Assembly: GCF_011602485.2 (NCBI RefSeq) | Contig: NZ_CP050022.2 | Coordinates: 7,794,281 to 7,858,280 of the forward strand | From: Bradyrhizobium sp. 1(2017) | GTDB lineage: Bacteria > Pseudomonadota > Alphaproteobacteria > Rhizobiales > Xanthobacteraceae | Reading direction: 5' to 3' | DNA: 64,000 nucleotides | Shown: positions 1 to 7,848 of the stretch, piece after piece | Layout of the letters: the number at the start of each line of letters is the position of its first letter | How positions within the stretch are numbered: position 1 is the first letter of the stretch | Made by a program: the position numbers and the translations under genes | Notes under the pieces: model-generated | Database searches by the model: none | What the model was told of the DNA's origin: nothing | Seen by the model: only the letters and a program-made list of their open reading frames with translations

Positions 1-66
1 GTGCCCATATTGCCGAAAGAAAATCCGTGAAAAACAGCCGCGAAAACACAATCTGCCAAAGTAGTG
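1..66 (+). mobile_element. 3' end of a truncated IS701-like element
   Basis: These 66 bases are identical to the last bases of the IS701-like element at 13836-15280, including the terminal repeat CTGCCAAAGTAGTG. They are followed by CTAG (67-70), the same four bases that flank the full copy. The rest of this copy lies outside the window. It abuts the 3' end of an IS5-family transposase. Confidence 0.85.
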
Positions 67-498
67 CTAGGGCGCGGACTCATAACGCGCGGCCAGCGAT
101 AGGCGGATAAATGCGAGTTGGACGAAGGCAAGGTAATTTCCTGCAAGCCTGTCGTAGCGCGTCGCCACCCGACGGCACTGCTTGATCCTGTTGAAGAACC
201 GTTCGACGAGGTTGCGAGCGCGATAGAGGTAGGGGCTAAAGCAGATCGGATCGCTGCGATTGCTTTTCGGCGGGATGTTGGCCCACGCGCCCTTCTTCAT
301 GGCAAGCTCCCTGATCCAGTCGGCGTCATAGCCACGGTCGGCAAGCAGCATTGATCCGGATTTGAGACGAGACAGCAGTTTTCCGGCAAGTCGAACATCG
401 TGCGCCTCGCCGGGGCGCAACGCGAGCCGTATCGGTAAACCATTGCTATCGACTACCGCGTGGATCTTGCTCGTCAGACCGCCGCGTGACCTTACCAT
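67..498 (-). CDS. IS5-family transposase, second frame
   Basis: This 143-residue frame continues the transposase. It starts at the RSRGGLTSKIHAVVD motif, contains the second aspartate in LLADRGYDADWIRE and ends with the catalytic glutamate block RARNLVERFFNRIKQCRRVATRYD. Together with 492-830 it gives the full DDE catalytic set. The stop codon is TAG at 69-67, formed by the CTAG target site of the adjoining IS701-like element. A native C-terminus is therefore uncertain. Confidence 0.8.
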   Translation of the reverse strand: MVRSRGGLTSKIHAVVDSNGLPIRLALRPGEAHDVRLAGKLLSRLKSGSMLLADRGYDADWIRELAMKKGAWANIPPKSNRSDPICFSPYLYRARNLVERFFNRIKQCRRVATRYDRLAGNYLAFVQLAFIRLSLAARYESAP

Positions 499-830
499 CG
501 ATTGGCGCTGGTTCCTGTGATACAGGCCCCATGTTGATGGACTCGAACAATGGACGTATCGATCATCTGCACGGCAGAATCATGGGCACCGGCCAGTGCG
601 CTCATGAGCTTGGCCCACACGCCCGCCCGTCGCCAGCGAACGAACCGATTGTAGCAGGTCGTGTACGGACCGAAGCTTTCCGGCAGGTCGCGCCACGGTG
701 CCCCGGATCGCAAGACCCAGAAGATGCCATTGAGGACACGACGGTCATTCACCCGTGGCACGCCGCGCGACTTATTGGGCAGTATCGGCTTAATGGCAAA
801 CCACTCATAGTCCTTGAGTTCGTAGCGCAT
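492..830 (-). CDS. IS5-family transposase, first frame
   Basis: This 112-residue frame carries the N-terminal part of an IS5/IS427-type transposase: the MRYEL start, the DRRVLNGIFWVLRSGAPWRDLP block and the first catalytic aspartate in MIDTSIVRVHQHG. It ends just after the HQHGACI motif and overlaps the start of the second frame (67-498). Two-frame transposases read by a programmed frameshift are common in the IS427 group. The other copy in this window is one continuous frame, so this copy could be either a natural two-frame form or a frameshifted relic. Cutting and joining of the element is the expected role. Confidence 0.8.
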   Translation of the reverse strand: MRYELKDYEWFAIKPILPNKSRGVPRVNDRRVLNGIFWVLRSGAPWRDLPESFGPYTTCYNRFVRWRRAGVWAKLMSALAGAHDSAVQMIDTSIVRVHQHGACITGTSANRW

Positions 831-882
831 GATTCGACCCCTTCCGATGGGTGGCTTGAATCATGGCTCGGCTGGCAAGCTC

Positions 883-1567
883 AACTGGTCGCTATGCACC
901 CGAAAGCGGACCTATTATGCTCTCCTTGAATTTTGTCGTTCATGACCCTTAACGGACTCCGGCCGCCCCACCCTCGAAGAGAGTCGACTGTCTTATCACG
1001 GGTGAATGCGGCCTCTAGGTTGTCGGCTAGAGTTCTATCCGATGACGGTTGATGTACACCAACGGGCGCGCTCCTCCGGGGAGAAAGCCGACGGCTGCGG
1101 TTAGAAGGCCGCCTTCTCTAGGCCGTCACGCAGACGCACGTGGCGACGGTCCGAACGGCTCGCCTCGAAGTGATTTCGACGAAGGCTGAGGTCTGCGCCC
1201 CTAGAGTTGAGCAAGCCTTGATAGAGCCGAGCGAATTACAACGCATGAAGTCCCCTAGGAAGCCTCGGAAACTCAAAAAGCCGCCGGAGCCGGTTAAAGC
1301 GTCGAACTGACGCGACAGGACAGGTGGTCGCCGAGTACATCGAGGATCAGCGTAAAATCCTGCAGAAGCTGGCTTCGCCGGCCCTATCACTGATAGCTGG
1401 CCCTGAAGGAGGGATAGATCACATTTCCGGCTTGCCGAAAGTCACGTTTCCGATCGGCCCAACGGGCTTGATCCAGATCAAGAAGTCCGTCGCGATTGTG
1501 CAGCATGTGTGAGACAACGTCGTAGAGCTTGCCTAGGGCAACGTTGCGGGGCACGGGAGCGACCGGC
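883..1567. other. Gap with no convincing gene
   Basis: Open frames here are short and lack ribosome-binding sites. A lysine- and proline-rich stretch near 1244-1309 and a short coding-like piece near 1324-1400 (VAEYIEDQRKILQKL) may be remnants of genes. Nothing else can be supported. Confidence 0.4.
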
Positions 1568-2023
1568 ATGCCGCTGTTGGCATATCTCTGGAAGGTCGGA
1601 GCGGCGTTGCTCTTACTTCTCTTTGTGGCTGACTACTGTCTTCCGAGGTCGCCAATCTCTGAACAGGCGCTGGCCGATCGACCAACGATACGCATTCACT
1701 CCGATCGCAAATGGCCGGAGCGAATCGTCTTCGATACCCGGTCGCCGACAATCGTTGCCGCCGCTCCCGCGGTGAAGCTCCCCGATGTCGCGATGTCGTC
1801 AGACGTCACCGAACTGCCTGTTAACCGGACGGATAACCCGACGGTCGCAAATGCGCTCGCAATGCTGCCGCGTCCGGATATGCGCCCGCCTGAATCCATC
1901 GATCGCAAGCGACAACCCAAGATATCAAGCGTCGCCGCCCGGCCGAGACGACACGTCAAGCCGCAGACGCTTCTGGCGGCACGACAAGGGCAGTTCACTT
2001 GGCTCGGCTTCAGATCCTGGTGA
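1568..2023 (+). CDS. Membrane-anchored hypothetical protein
   Basis: This 151-residue protein has one hydrophobic segment at about residues 4-22 (LAYLWKVGAALLLLLFVADY). A long, proline- and arginine-rich region follows, so it is probably a periplasmic protein held by an N-terminal anchor. I chose the ATG at 1568 because it places the membrane segment at the N-terminus. An in-frame ATG lies 13 codons upstream. The shape resembles uncharacterised Bradyrhizobium proteins I have seen, but no function is known. It stands alone between IS5 and small genes. Confidence 0.6.
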   Translation: MPLLAYLWKVGAALLLLLFVADYCLPRSPISEQALADRPTIRIHSDRKWPERIVFDTRSPTIVAAAPAVKLPDVAMSSDVTELPVNRTDNPTVANALAMLPRPDMRPPESIDRKRQPKISSVAARPRRHVKPQTLLAARQGQFTWLGFRSW

Positions 2024-2284
2024 TCGGCGTCCGGACACGATCCGAATGCCGACGTCGTAGCGCCTATTCGTACGCCGCACAGGTACTTCCCTGCCATCCC
2101 CTGCGGATGGCGCGACGGGTCTGGCGGATTGTCGTTCGCGCTACGCAAACGCCGTTGACGCGCGTTCGACCCGGACCGCACGTGGCCGCGACCGGCGTGA
2201 TCACGCTTTCCGATTGAGCGAGCGGTGCGGGCGCACCATAGCCGCTCCCGATCTGGCAACAGATGTATGTAGACGAGAACGTGC

Positions 2285-2551
2285 TTATTCCGCGTCGGGA
2301 CCTGTATCTCGCTCAGCGTTCCATTGTTCATCGACAAGCCAAGCTTGGATGCGGGACGACGGAACGAGTTGCCTGGGGGCGTGCGGATTGATCGTACCCG
2401 CAAATACAGCGAGATCTTCGTCGAGCTTTGCACGAACGAACGCCTTGGCCTCTGCTTCCGTAGCGAAGGTCCTCGTTTCTCGAGGGCTCCGCTGCTTCGG
2501 CAGCGTGCCGCGTTTACGAACTTCGAAGGTGACATACCAGGTTGGCGTCAT
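2285..2551 (-). CDS. Small hypothetical protein
   Basis: This 88-residue soluble protein begins MTPTWYVTFEVRKRG and carries the phrase RTFATEAEAKAFVRAKLDEDL. That pattern is typical of small alphaproteobacterial proteins that look like a beta-strand followed by a helix. The ATG at 2551 is preferred; a TTG four codons upstream is possible. There is no signal peptide or membrane segment. No function is recognised. Confidence 0.6.
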   Translation of the reverse strand: MTPTWYVTFEVRKRGTLPKQRSPRETRTFATEAEAKAFVRAKLDEDLAVFAGTINPHAPRQLVPSSRIQAWLVDEQWNAERDTGPDAE

Positions 2552-2700
2552 CGCACGCACCAAACACGGATAATCTTCGGCGGAGTTAATGAACAGCCTA
2601 GCTCACCCTTGATCTACGTCAATGTCGCTCATCTCTCGGCGCACACACTATTCGTAAGCCGTAGGAATGCGGCTTCCGCTACGCATAGAGGAGGACCATC

Positions 2701-2964
2701 ATGAAACCTAAGACGCGACTTTCGATCAAGCCAGTGACGCTTACAGGCATCGCTGCCAGCGCACTTCTGGGACTTGCAGGGGCCACGCTTGCTCCATCAC
2801 CGGCCCGCGCGATCGTGTATTGCCAGTACGTCGACTATCCGGTGGGTTGCGCTGCCCGGGCTGGCGTTGTCCTCCGGCCACGGCCCGTTGCGCGCGCTGC
2901 AGTCCGTCATAACGTAGGCGGTAATGCCAATGGCGGCGTTAATCGCGTCGGAGCGCGTCGATAG
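2701..2964 (+). CDS. Small secreted hypothetical protein
   Basis: This 87-residue protein has a clear Sec signal peptide (basic start, hydrophobic core TLTGIAASALLGLAGATLA, cleavage near ARA-IV at about residue 37). A short mature part with one Cys pair (YCQYVDYPVGC) and an arginine/valine-rich tail follows. The start is set by the strong GAGGAGG sequence 6-12 bases upstream. Mature region is only about 50 residues. Function unknown. Confidence 0.7.
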   Translation: MKPKTRLSIKPVTLTGIAASALLGLAGATLAPSPARAIVYCQYVDYPVGCAARAGVVLRPRPVARAAVRHNVGGNANGGVNRVGARR

Positions 2965-3505
2965 AGTGATTTGCCTACGGGCCACTAGCCTTGGTGTGTA
3001 AACCAACCTCGTGACCCGCGGCAGCATTCAGCACCACTTCTCGGCCAAGCCAGCGTACCTCCCTTTCCAGGCCGGTTATTGGCCCCATTGCCGACTTTGC
3101 CGCCGACGCCGCTCGCGTTTGGTCTTGGAGGGAAAGCGGACCAAAACGCGCTTCGTCGGCGACGGCGCTTATGACGCAAATCGGAAGCCGCGCCTACTCG
3201 TGATGGCTGTTATTTTCGCCGCGCAGCAACGGCGGCTGGCCGCGGGAAAATCAATCCGGATGTATAAAAAAGAACATCCTGCGCGACCTTTTCGTGCCCT
3301 AATGCTGCGAGTTCCGATATGGAGCCGCAGAAAGTGACGATTACTCCTAGACGGCTTGGTTCTCTCTGCCGGAACAGGTAAGGCGACCTCAGGCGGAGCC
3401 TCTCGCGCTCTATCCTGGCGGCGATCTCAGGCCGACAAATAGGCATACAGACCAGACAGCTTTTGTTGGTGGCACGGCCATGGTGGACAATAGGGAGTAG
3501 GTGCA
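2965..3505. other. Gap with possible transposase scrap
   Basis: No frame here has a good start signal. A short plus-strand stretch near 3140-3190 encodes FVGDGAYDAN, which resembles the second catalytic block of IS4/IS5 transposases, but nothing around it supports a complete gene. Confidence 0.3.
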
Positions 3506-3715
3506 ATGAGAGTCTCCTCGATTGTCGGACTGCTGTTTGCAGCAGTGATGTTGGCGATCATTCCGGTCTCGCCGCAGGTGACACCGCGCGGCGTGGAGTT
3601 AAGCGCTGATCAAGCGCAGGCCGTCACGTACCGGCGCGCCCGCGTGACTGCGCGTCGTGTCGACCGTCGCGATTACCGCTATACGCGTCGCGCTGTGCGA
3701 CGTGGTGCGTATTAG
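3506..3715 (+). CDS. Small secreted Arg/Tyr-rich protein
   Basis: This 69-residue protein has an N-terminal signal sequence (VGLLFAAVMLAIIPVSP). Its mature tail is dominated by arginine and tyrosine (RRARVTARRVDRRDYRYTRRAVRRGAY), so it is strongly basic. GGGAGTAGGT lies just upstream of the ATG. The mature part resembles the tyrosine-rich secreted protein at 17883-18239 in style only. Role unknown; a basic envelope-binding peptide would be a guess. Confidence 0.65.
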   Translation: MRVSSIVGLLFAAVMLAIIPVSPQVTPRGVELSADQAQAVTYRRARVTARRVDRRDYRYTRRAVRRGAY

Positions 3716-4064
3716 CGGAGCGCGACGCGGGCAGAGAGCCAGAACCGGTTCCAGTCGTCGCAACGCGCGAGGCATGCTATGACCCGTCTACCAGCGGGCG
3801 ACGCGTTCCTTACGGTCGCCATTATGAGCGCCACGTTCCTGACAGAGGTCGCTATTTTCATCCTGATTGGAATGATCTGAACTCTGGGCCCCACGCGGAA
3901 GTCCTGAAACGTCCGCTTTGCCCCGCTATCAGAGGTATAGCGGACGTCGAACGGCGTCCCCGACTTATGGGCACACGCCCAAGCCCGCAATATGCAGGAA
4001 CCCGCTGGGCTGGGGCTGCAAAGAAAGCAAACCTCAATAAGGTTGGCCAAGCGGAGGAGCACAA
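3716..4064. other. Gap with a repeat copy
   Basis: A block at about 3897-3923 (GGAAGTCC...AACGTCCGCTTTG) is repeated with small changes near 4294-4318, inside the 3' end of the next gene. Upstream of it, one frame encodes an Arg/Tyr/His-rich stretch similar in flavour to the preceding small secreted protein, possibly its former neighbour. Confidence 0.35.
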
Positions 4065-4391
4065 ATGCCGTCAATCGAACAATGCAGAGCCTATGCTGCG
4101 GAATACAAAATCCTAGGAGCTGATCCGAAAAATTCAGCCCGCCTGTCTACCGTGCTTAGGAACATTTCACGTAGCTGGATAGCACTAGGGCACCAGCTTG
4201 AGAGCCTTGCGGATATCGCAAAATCGGAAAGAAGTAAGACCGCCTCGGTTGGCGGCTTCCCTCATTTAGAATGTCGCCTGTTGGCCCTTCTCGGAAGTCC
4301 GACAACGTCCGCTTTCGCGCCGCAGTTGGAGCACAAGCGGACATCACGCGCGCCTACTCTTAGCAGCAGATTTTATGAGTACGCACCCTAG
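4065..4391 (+). CDS. Small hypothetical protein, C-terminus replaced by repeat
   Basis: The first 55 or so residues (IEQCRAYAAEYKILG..., NISRSWIALGHQLESLADI) look like a compact helical protein family that I associate with Bradyrhizobium. The start has GGAGGAG upstream. From about residue 65 the frame runs through a dispersed repeat (GGAAGTCCGACAACGTCCGC), so the natural C-terminus was probably lost and the last 40 residues are accidental. No function is known. Confidence 0.55.
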   Translation: MPSIEQCRAYAAEYKILGADPKNSARLSTVLRNISRSWIALGHQLESLADIAKSERSKTASVGGFPHLECRLLALLGSPTTSAFAPQLEHKRTSRAPTLSSRFYEYAP

Positions 4392-4845
4392 CTAGCTAGA
4401 TTGCGGACCTCAAACGATATCCGTCTCACGGCGGAAACGTGCGTCAATCGGACAACTCCGACGACTGTTCCGAATTTTTTGGGTTTAGCCCCGAGGAGGC
4501 GCGGCCAAGAGCTGGGGCTAGTTGGTGTGCGCTTGCGCCGAAGCAATGATACCATCGCCGACGGCTGATCAAAGATCTCTTGTCAGAACGCCATCCTGGA
4601 ACTGCCCCTTTGTTGTCATGCATCTTTCCACATGGGTGACCGTTAGCGCTGCAACTTGGCCAGTCGGAAACTACACGCGCCAGCGACATATGCGCGCAGA
4701 ACTGCATTTAACGGCTAGTTCGCGCAAACAGCGGGAATGAACTCGCGTGGACCACCATGAGCAATTTTATACAGACTGTGGTCATGCCCCTGCGCAAGTT
4801 ATCGTCACTCACCGCGCGTGACCTGCAAGTTTTTCCTGTCTCCAT
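4392..4845. other. Gap upstream of the FixJ-like regulator
   Basis: No frame is convincing. The region probably holds the promoter of the response-regulator gene at 4846, but I see no recognisable binding site. Confidence 0.4.
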
Positions 4846-5475
4846 ATGGGAGAAGTATTGTTGCCTAGCGTGGTCTACATCGTCGACGACGACCGTTTTT
4901 TCCAAACCGCTATCCGGCGGCGACTACAGCTATCCGGATATGAGGTGCAGATATATTCGTCCGCCGAACAGTTCATTGATCAGCAACCTGACGATAGCCG
5001 ACTTGGCTGTCTTGTCGTCGATGCCAAGATACCCAGACTTGGCGGCCCGAAGCTACAAGCCCGTCTGCACGAAGCCGGTTCGACGCTCCCAGTTGTGTTT
5101 GTTTCCTACTACAACGATATCAACACGGTCGTGCAGACGGTGAAGGCCGGCGCGGAAGATTTTCTGCTGAAGCCGGTGACATCTAACGTACTGATCGCGG
5201 CAATCGAACGCGCGATAGCTCGGCATGATGTTTCAAGAAAGCTCCAGAGCGAGCTGAACCTCCTGCGCGCTCATGTTGCTACGTTGACCCCGCGTGAACG
5301 GCAGGTCTTCGGACTTCTGGTTCAAGGCAAGCCCAACAAGCAGATTGCGTATGCATTGGGCCCGACTGAACGGACGATCAAGGCGCACCGACACATGGTC
5401 ATGGAGAAAATGAACGTACGATCAGTGGCCGAACTGGTCCTGATCGCTAACCGGCTGGGTCATTCGGCGGTATGA
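4846..5475 (+). CDS. FixJ/LuxR-type response regulator, orphan
   Basis: This 209-residue two-domain transcription regulator has an N-terminal receiver (residues about 8-122) with the acidic pocket DDD near residue 15, the phospho-acceptor Asp in LVVDAKIP near 58 and the conserved Lys in FLLKPVT near 110. A C-terminal LuxR helix-turn-helix follows (LTPRERQVFGLLVQGKPNKQIA...RTIKAHRHMVMEKM). The usual switch Thr region reads FVSYYND, which is atypical for the family. No histidine kinase gene is adjacent, so it must take its phosphate from a distant partner. The start GTG/ATG choice is not certain; the ATG at 4846 gives a normal length. Confidence 0.85.
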   Translation: MGEVLLPSVVYIVDDDRFFQTAIRRRLQLSGYEVQIYSSAEQFIDQQPDDSRLGCLVVDAKIPRLGGPKLQARLHEAGSTLPVVFVSYYNDINTVVQTVKAGAEDFLLKPVTSNVLIAAIERAIARHDVSRKLQSELNLLRAHVATLTPRERQVFGLLVQGKPNKQIAYALGPTERTIKAHRHMVMEKMNVRSVAELVLIANRLGHSAV

Positions 5476-5527
5476 GGCAGACAGCGGCTCAATGGCGTGC
5501 GCGGAAATGCCCTTCCGACTTCGATGA

Positions 5528-5806
5528 TTAGTGAACCCGGTCTATGTTGCCGTTGTGCTCGATGACGAGCCGCGCGGTCTTATTGTTTTGGCTGACGACC
5601 GTGATTTTCATGGGCAGCATGAACGCGTTGTTATCGCAGTGCTTGATCAATACGACAAGCTCCGCACCTTCGTTGAAGTTCGCCACCAGCACGCTGCCGT
5701 TGTCAGCCACGGCGCGAAAGGCGAGCGGTAGCTGCATGTCATGCTCGTAGAGGCACTGATCGATGATCGTCGCCAAGAACTCCTCGAAGCCGTCGTTCAT
5801 GTTCAT
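5528..5806 (-). CDS. Small hypothetical protein downstream of an FNR/FixK box
   Basis: This 92-residue acidic protein (MNMNDGFEEFLATIIDQCLYEHDMQLPLAFRA...) lacks signal or membrane segments. GGGGAGAAGG sits just before the ATG. A perfect FNR/FixK half-site pair (5936-5949) lies about 136 bases upstream on the same strand, so low-oxygen control is possible. I do not recognise a function. Confidence 0.65.
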   Translation of the reverse strand: MNMNDGFEEFLATIIDQCLYEHDMQLPLAFRAVADNGSVLVANFNEGAELVVLIKHCDNNAFMLPMKITVVSQNNKTARLVIEHNGNIDRVH

Positions 5807-5931
5807 GTCCTTCTCCCCAATCGAGCGCGACGATCTAGACTGCCGAACGATCGATGGCTTCGAGCGGAGATGCGCCGCGCCAAAGCGCGCCCCTCGTCAC
5901 CCGCCAACAGACTTCTACCCCACTGGCATTC

Positions 5932-6189
5932 CTATTTGATCTGGATCAAGGTTCCAACGAGAACCCGCAACCCGGTCATAGTGCTGTTGCGGTTGCTGAT
6001 GCTCGCGCCGGTCTCGTCCAAGTGCAACTGGAAGCGGCGGATGTCCTCGAGTGTGGCCCTGTGTGGGGAGCGCTCGAGAAACGCGGCGAACCGCTTGCAG
6101 CTGCTGATGTCGCCGAGCAGCGAGACTAGCGTGCTGTTCGAACTCATCGGCGCACGCTGCGAGCGCCGCTCGATGTTGATCACCGCCAA
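5932..6189 (-). pseudogene. Tyrosine recombinase N-terminal fragment
   Basis: The readable part contains the SAM-like N-terminal domain of phage/transposon integrases: FAAFLERSPHRATLEDIRRF followed by QLHLDETGASISNRNSTMTGLRVL. The catalytic C-terminal domain with its Arg-His-Arg-Tyr set is missing. The frame stops about 20 residues after this block, at the FNR-like box. It is a relic of an integrase gene, probably from a transposon or genomic island. Confidence 0.65.
5936..5949. promoter_or_regulatory. FNR/FixK-type box
   Basis: TTGATCTGGATCAA is a perfect palindromic match to the FNR/FixK consensus TTGAT-N4-ATCAA. It lies inside the end of a dead recombinase fragment and upstream of the minus-strand gene at 5528-5806. 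With activation from about 40 bases upstream, the transcript would start near 5900. Whether it is used is inference. Confidence 0.55.
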
Positions 6190-6439
6190 TCAGCCCTTCG
6201 GCGATGACGCTCGCCGCCATCGATGGTCGCGTGGTGAACGAGACCATCGTTGAGATGAACGTTGAGAGCTATCGCAGGCGCACCGCGGTCCGGGACGATC
6301 GGCCCCGCACACCACACCCAAACCATCGCTGATTGACGCTCCGCGACAATCAGACTTCAACAAAACTCTTGCGCATGACAATCTGCGCGGCAATCATCGC
6401 CGCGACACTGACTCGCCATCTAGATTGCCGCTTCCGATC

Positions 6440-6690
6440 CAGATCGACGCGCTACACCAGTCTGCGAGTCGAAGCCATAGCCGTATTGTTCCTTCTCCAG
6501 GGCCTTACGGATCACGAGCGGGCTGTCCTCGCCCGCGTTTTATCGCGATCTTGCGGGCCGGTCAGGACAGCGCCTTGCGCGCGATGTCGATGCCGGTCTT
6601 TTTGGTTATCGTTCTCGGTGCGCGGCTCCTTGAGACGCTGCGAGGCAACGCAGCAATGCTCGGCAGCAGCCAGCGCGGTGCTGACCTTAG
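6440..6690 (-). pseudogene. groEL: groEL fragment, multiply broken
   Basis: The minus strand encodes, in adjoining frames, QRLKEPRTENDNQ, KTGIDIARKALS, a stop, PARKIAI and [28 protein letters not shown]. This is the C-terminal apical/equatorial region of a GroEL chaperonin, where family members read about GIDIVRKAL-APARQIAINAGEDG...YGFDSQTG. At least two frameshifts and one internal stop (probably a Trp codon turned into TGA) disrupt it, and both ends are missing. It cannot make a working chaperonin. It is the relic of an extra groEL copy. Confidence 0.75.
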
Positions 6691-6858
6691 GCCCAGACTT
6701 TGAACCGGCCGAGCACTGGCTAGTGCCTTGGTCCGCCCGTTTGCATTAACCGATCAAGGTGCCGACGACACGTTAAAGGACTCGCATTTGGTGCGGGCCA
6801 AGCGCCTAATGGCGCATGTTAATGTTCCAAGCCGCACGTTGAGGCCGGAGGCCATAAA

Positions 6859-7092
6859 ATGAGTGAGGATCAGGAACGATCCCTTCGCCGAGCTGCCCAA
6901 GCGAACAGAGAACGCCTTGCGGTCGCGCATCGCGAGGGGGTCATGCAAGAAGAGGCAGAAAAGGCCGCTGATGTTCGCCAAAACATGGCGCGCCTCAAGG
7001 AGCGACGGTTAGCCAAGGAAGCGCAAGGGGCTCGGACGGCAATCTCCAAGGCAAACCAGCCCCAAGCGTTCAAGCCAAGGCGATTCAGATAA
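6859..7092 (+). CDS. Small charged coiled protein
   Basis: This 77-residue, highly charged, predicted all-helical protein has the core AAQANRERLAVAHREG...EKAADVRQNMARLKERRLAKEA. A related core occurs in the protein at 29868-30317 (IARSNRKRLAAEDGARA...AIEVRKNMARLRELREAKE), so the two are paralogues. The tail is basic (KPRRFR). GAGGCC precedes the ATG. The family looks restricted to Bradyrhizobium relatives; function unknown. Confidence 0.65.
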   Translation: MSEDQERSLRRAAQANRERLAVAHREGVMQEEAEKAADVRQNMARLKERRLAKEAQGARTAISKANQPQAFKPRRFR

Positions 7093-7255
7093 AAGGATGC
7101 GGAGACGAGGCCGCCGCCCGTGTCCAGACGGGACCGAAGTCATCAGAAAAACGGTCGCGCGCTGCACTCGCTCCTAAAAGTGAGGCAGGCCGCGCCGGCG
7201 TAAACCGAGCCCAAATTGACTCGCACTTCGGGTCAACCAGGCGCATGCTCGTGCC

Positions 7256-7329
7256 ATCACCGTTCTGCATCCTGGCATTTGCCGGTGACTGAGAGTGTTG
7301 CGCTCCCGCCTATGCGTAGGGAGGTATTC
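7256..7329 (+). promoter_or_regulatory. Candidate structured 5' leader (copy 1 of 7)
   Basis: TCACCG (7257-7262) pairs with CGGTGA (7283-7288), followed by CTGAGAG and then GCGCTCCCGCC, whose CTCCC (7303-7307) can pair with the Shine-Dalgarno GGGAG (7319-7323) seven bases before the ATG at 7330. The same order of elements occurs in front of six other genes in the window. Confidence 0.6.
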
Positions 7330-7575
7330 ATGGCCCAACCTCAAAGCCCGTCACCTGCCGTTGCACCGATCACAATCCAGCGCCCCCTCTGTCCAAGGTG
7401 CAAGGCTTCGATGATGCTCCTCAGCGTCGAGCCAGAGCGCCCAGGCGTGGACTTGCATAGGTTTCAGTGCGCACTCTGCAATGACGTACTTACGTTGCGT
7501 GCCGCCTACGAAGATCCTATGTGTTCCAGGTCCCTTGGCCGCTGGCTACAAGGCGATTTGCATCCACCGAAGTGA
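7330..7575 (+). CDS. Small zinc-ribbon protein
   Basis: This 81-residue protein has two Cys pairs, LCPRCKASM and FQCALCNDVL, spaced about 30 residues apart, the layout of a zinc ribbon. The start at 7330 is chosen over an ATG eighteen bases upstream because it has GGGAGG at the right distance. It carries the candidate leader described for 7256-7329. It could bind nucleic acid or protein; no specific role is known. Confidence 0.7.
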   Translation: MAQPQSPSPAVAPITIQRPLCPRCKASMMLLSVEPERPGVDLHRFQCALCNDVLTLRAAYEDPMCSRSLGRWLQGDLHPPK

Positions 7576-7848
7576 GGTCATGTAGTCCCCAAAAAAGCAG
7601 TTTCAGTCACGGGTTTGGCGCTGATCTGGGCCACGTCGGGAGCGACCCAAACAGCCGCGCAACAACAGGTGCAGCGCGATTTCACTCAGCTTTTCGGTGT
7701 ACCGAATCTCGACTTCGCGTCCCTGGCGGAACGAACACTGTCGGCGCGACTTGGTGAGGGGCGACCGGATGCATATGCCCCCAAGCATACGATGAAATGA
7801 CGGCCTCAGCGCGCCCCGCACGCCCTGGGGTCGTTTTTTGCGACGGGC
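7576..7848. other. Short gap; possible secreted-peptide relic
   Basis: One plus-strand frame to 7800 reads like a signal peptide and short tail (VTGLALIWATSGATQTAAQQ), but it lacks an ATG/GTG start with a ribosome-binding site (only TTG at 7615). I treat it as doubtful. A weak hairpin CCCC...GGGG followed by TTTTTT at about 7816-7839 may terminate plus-strand transcripts. Confidence 0.3.

Larger units (their letters stand above)
67..882 (-). mobile_element. IS5-family insertion sequence, left copy, 3' end missing
   Basis: The two transposase frames on the minus strand match the single-frame copy at 13024-13835 along their length. The 5' limit near 882 is inferred from the last bases shared with the other copy (consensus GAGCYTGYC...CCGAGCC upstream of the start). 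The 3' terminal repeat is absent because the stop codon TAG lies inside the CTAG where the IS701-like element begins. Exact ends cannot be fixed. Confidence 0.8.

Noticed and set aside
3780..3881. 33-residue hydrophobic plus-strand frame
   Set aside because: Another frame of the same bases reads as an Arg/Tyr-rich protein similar to the neighbour, so the hydrophobic reading is probably chance.
7281..7310. The CTGAGAG element of the leader recalls the CUGAGA of the TPP riboswitch
   Set aside because: The second conserved TPP block (ACCUGAUCUGG...) is missing in all seven copies and the downstream genes have nothing to do with thiamine.
7582..7800. Secreted peptide gene before 7800
   Set aside because: Only a TTG start without ribosome-binding site fits the frame; kept as a doubtful relic in the gap entry.
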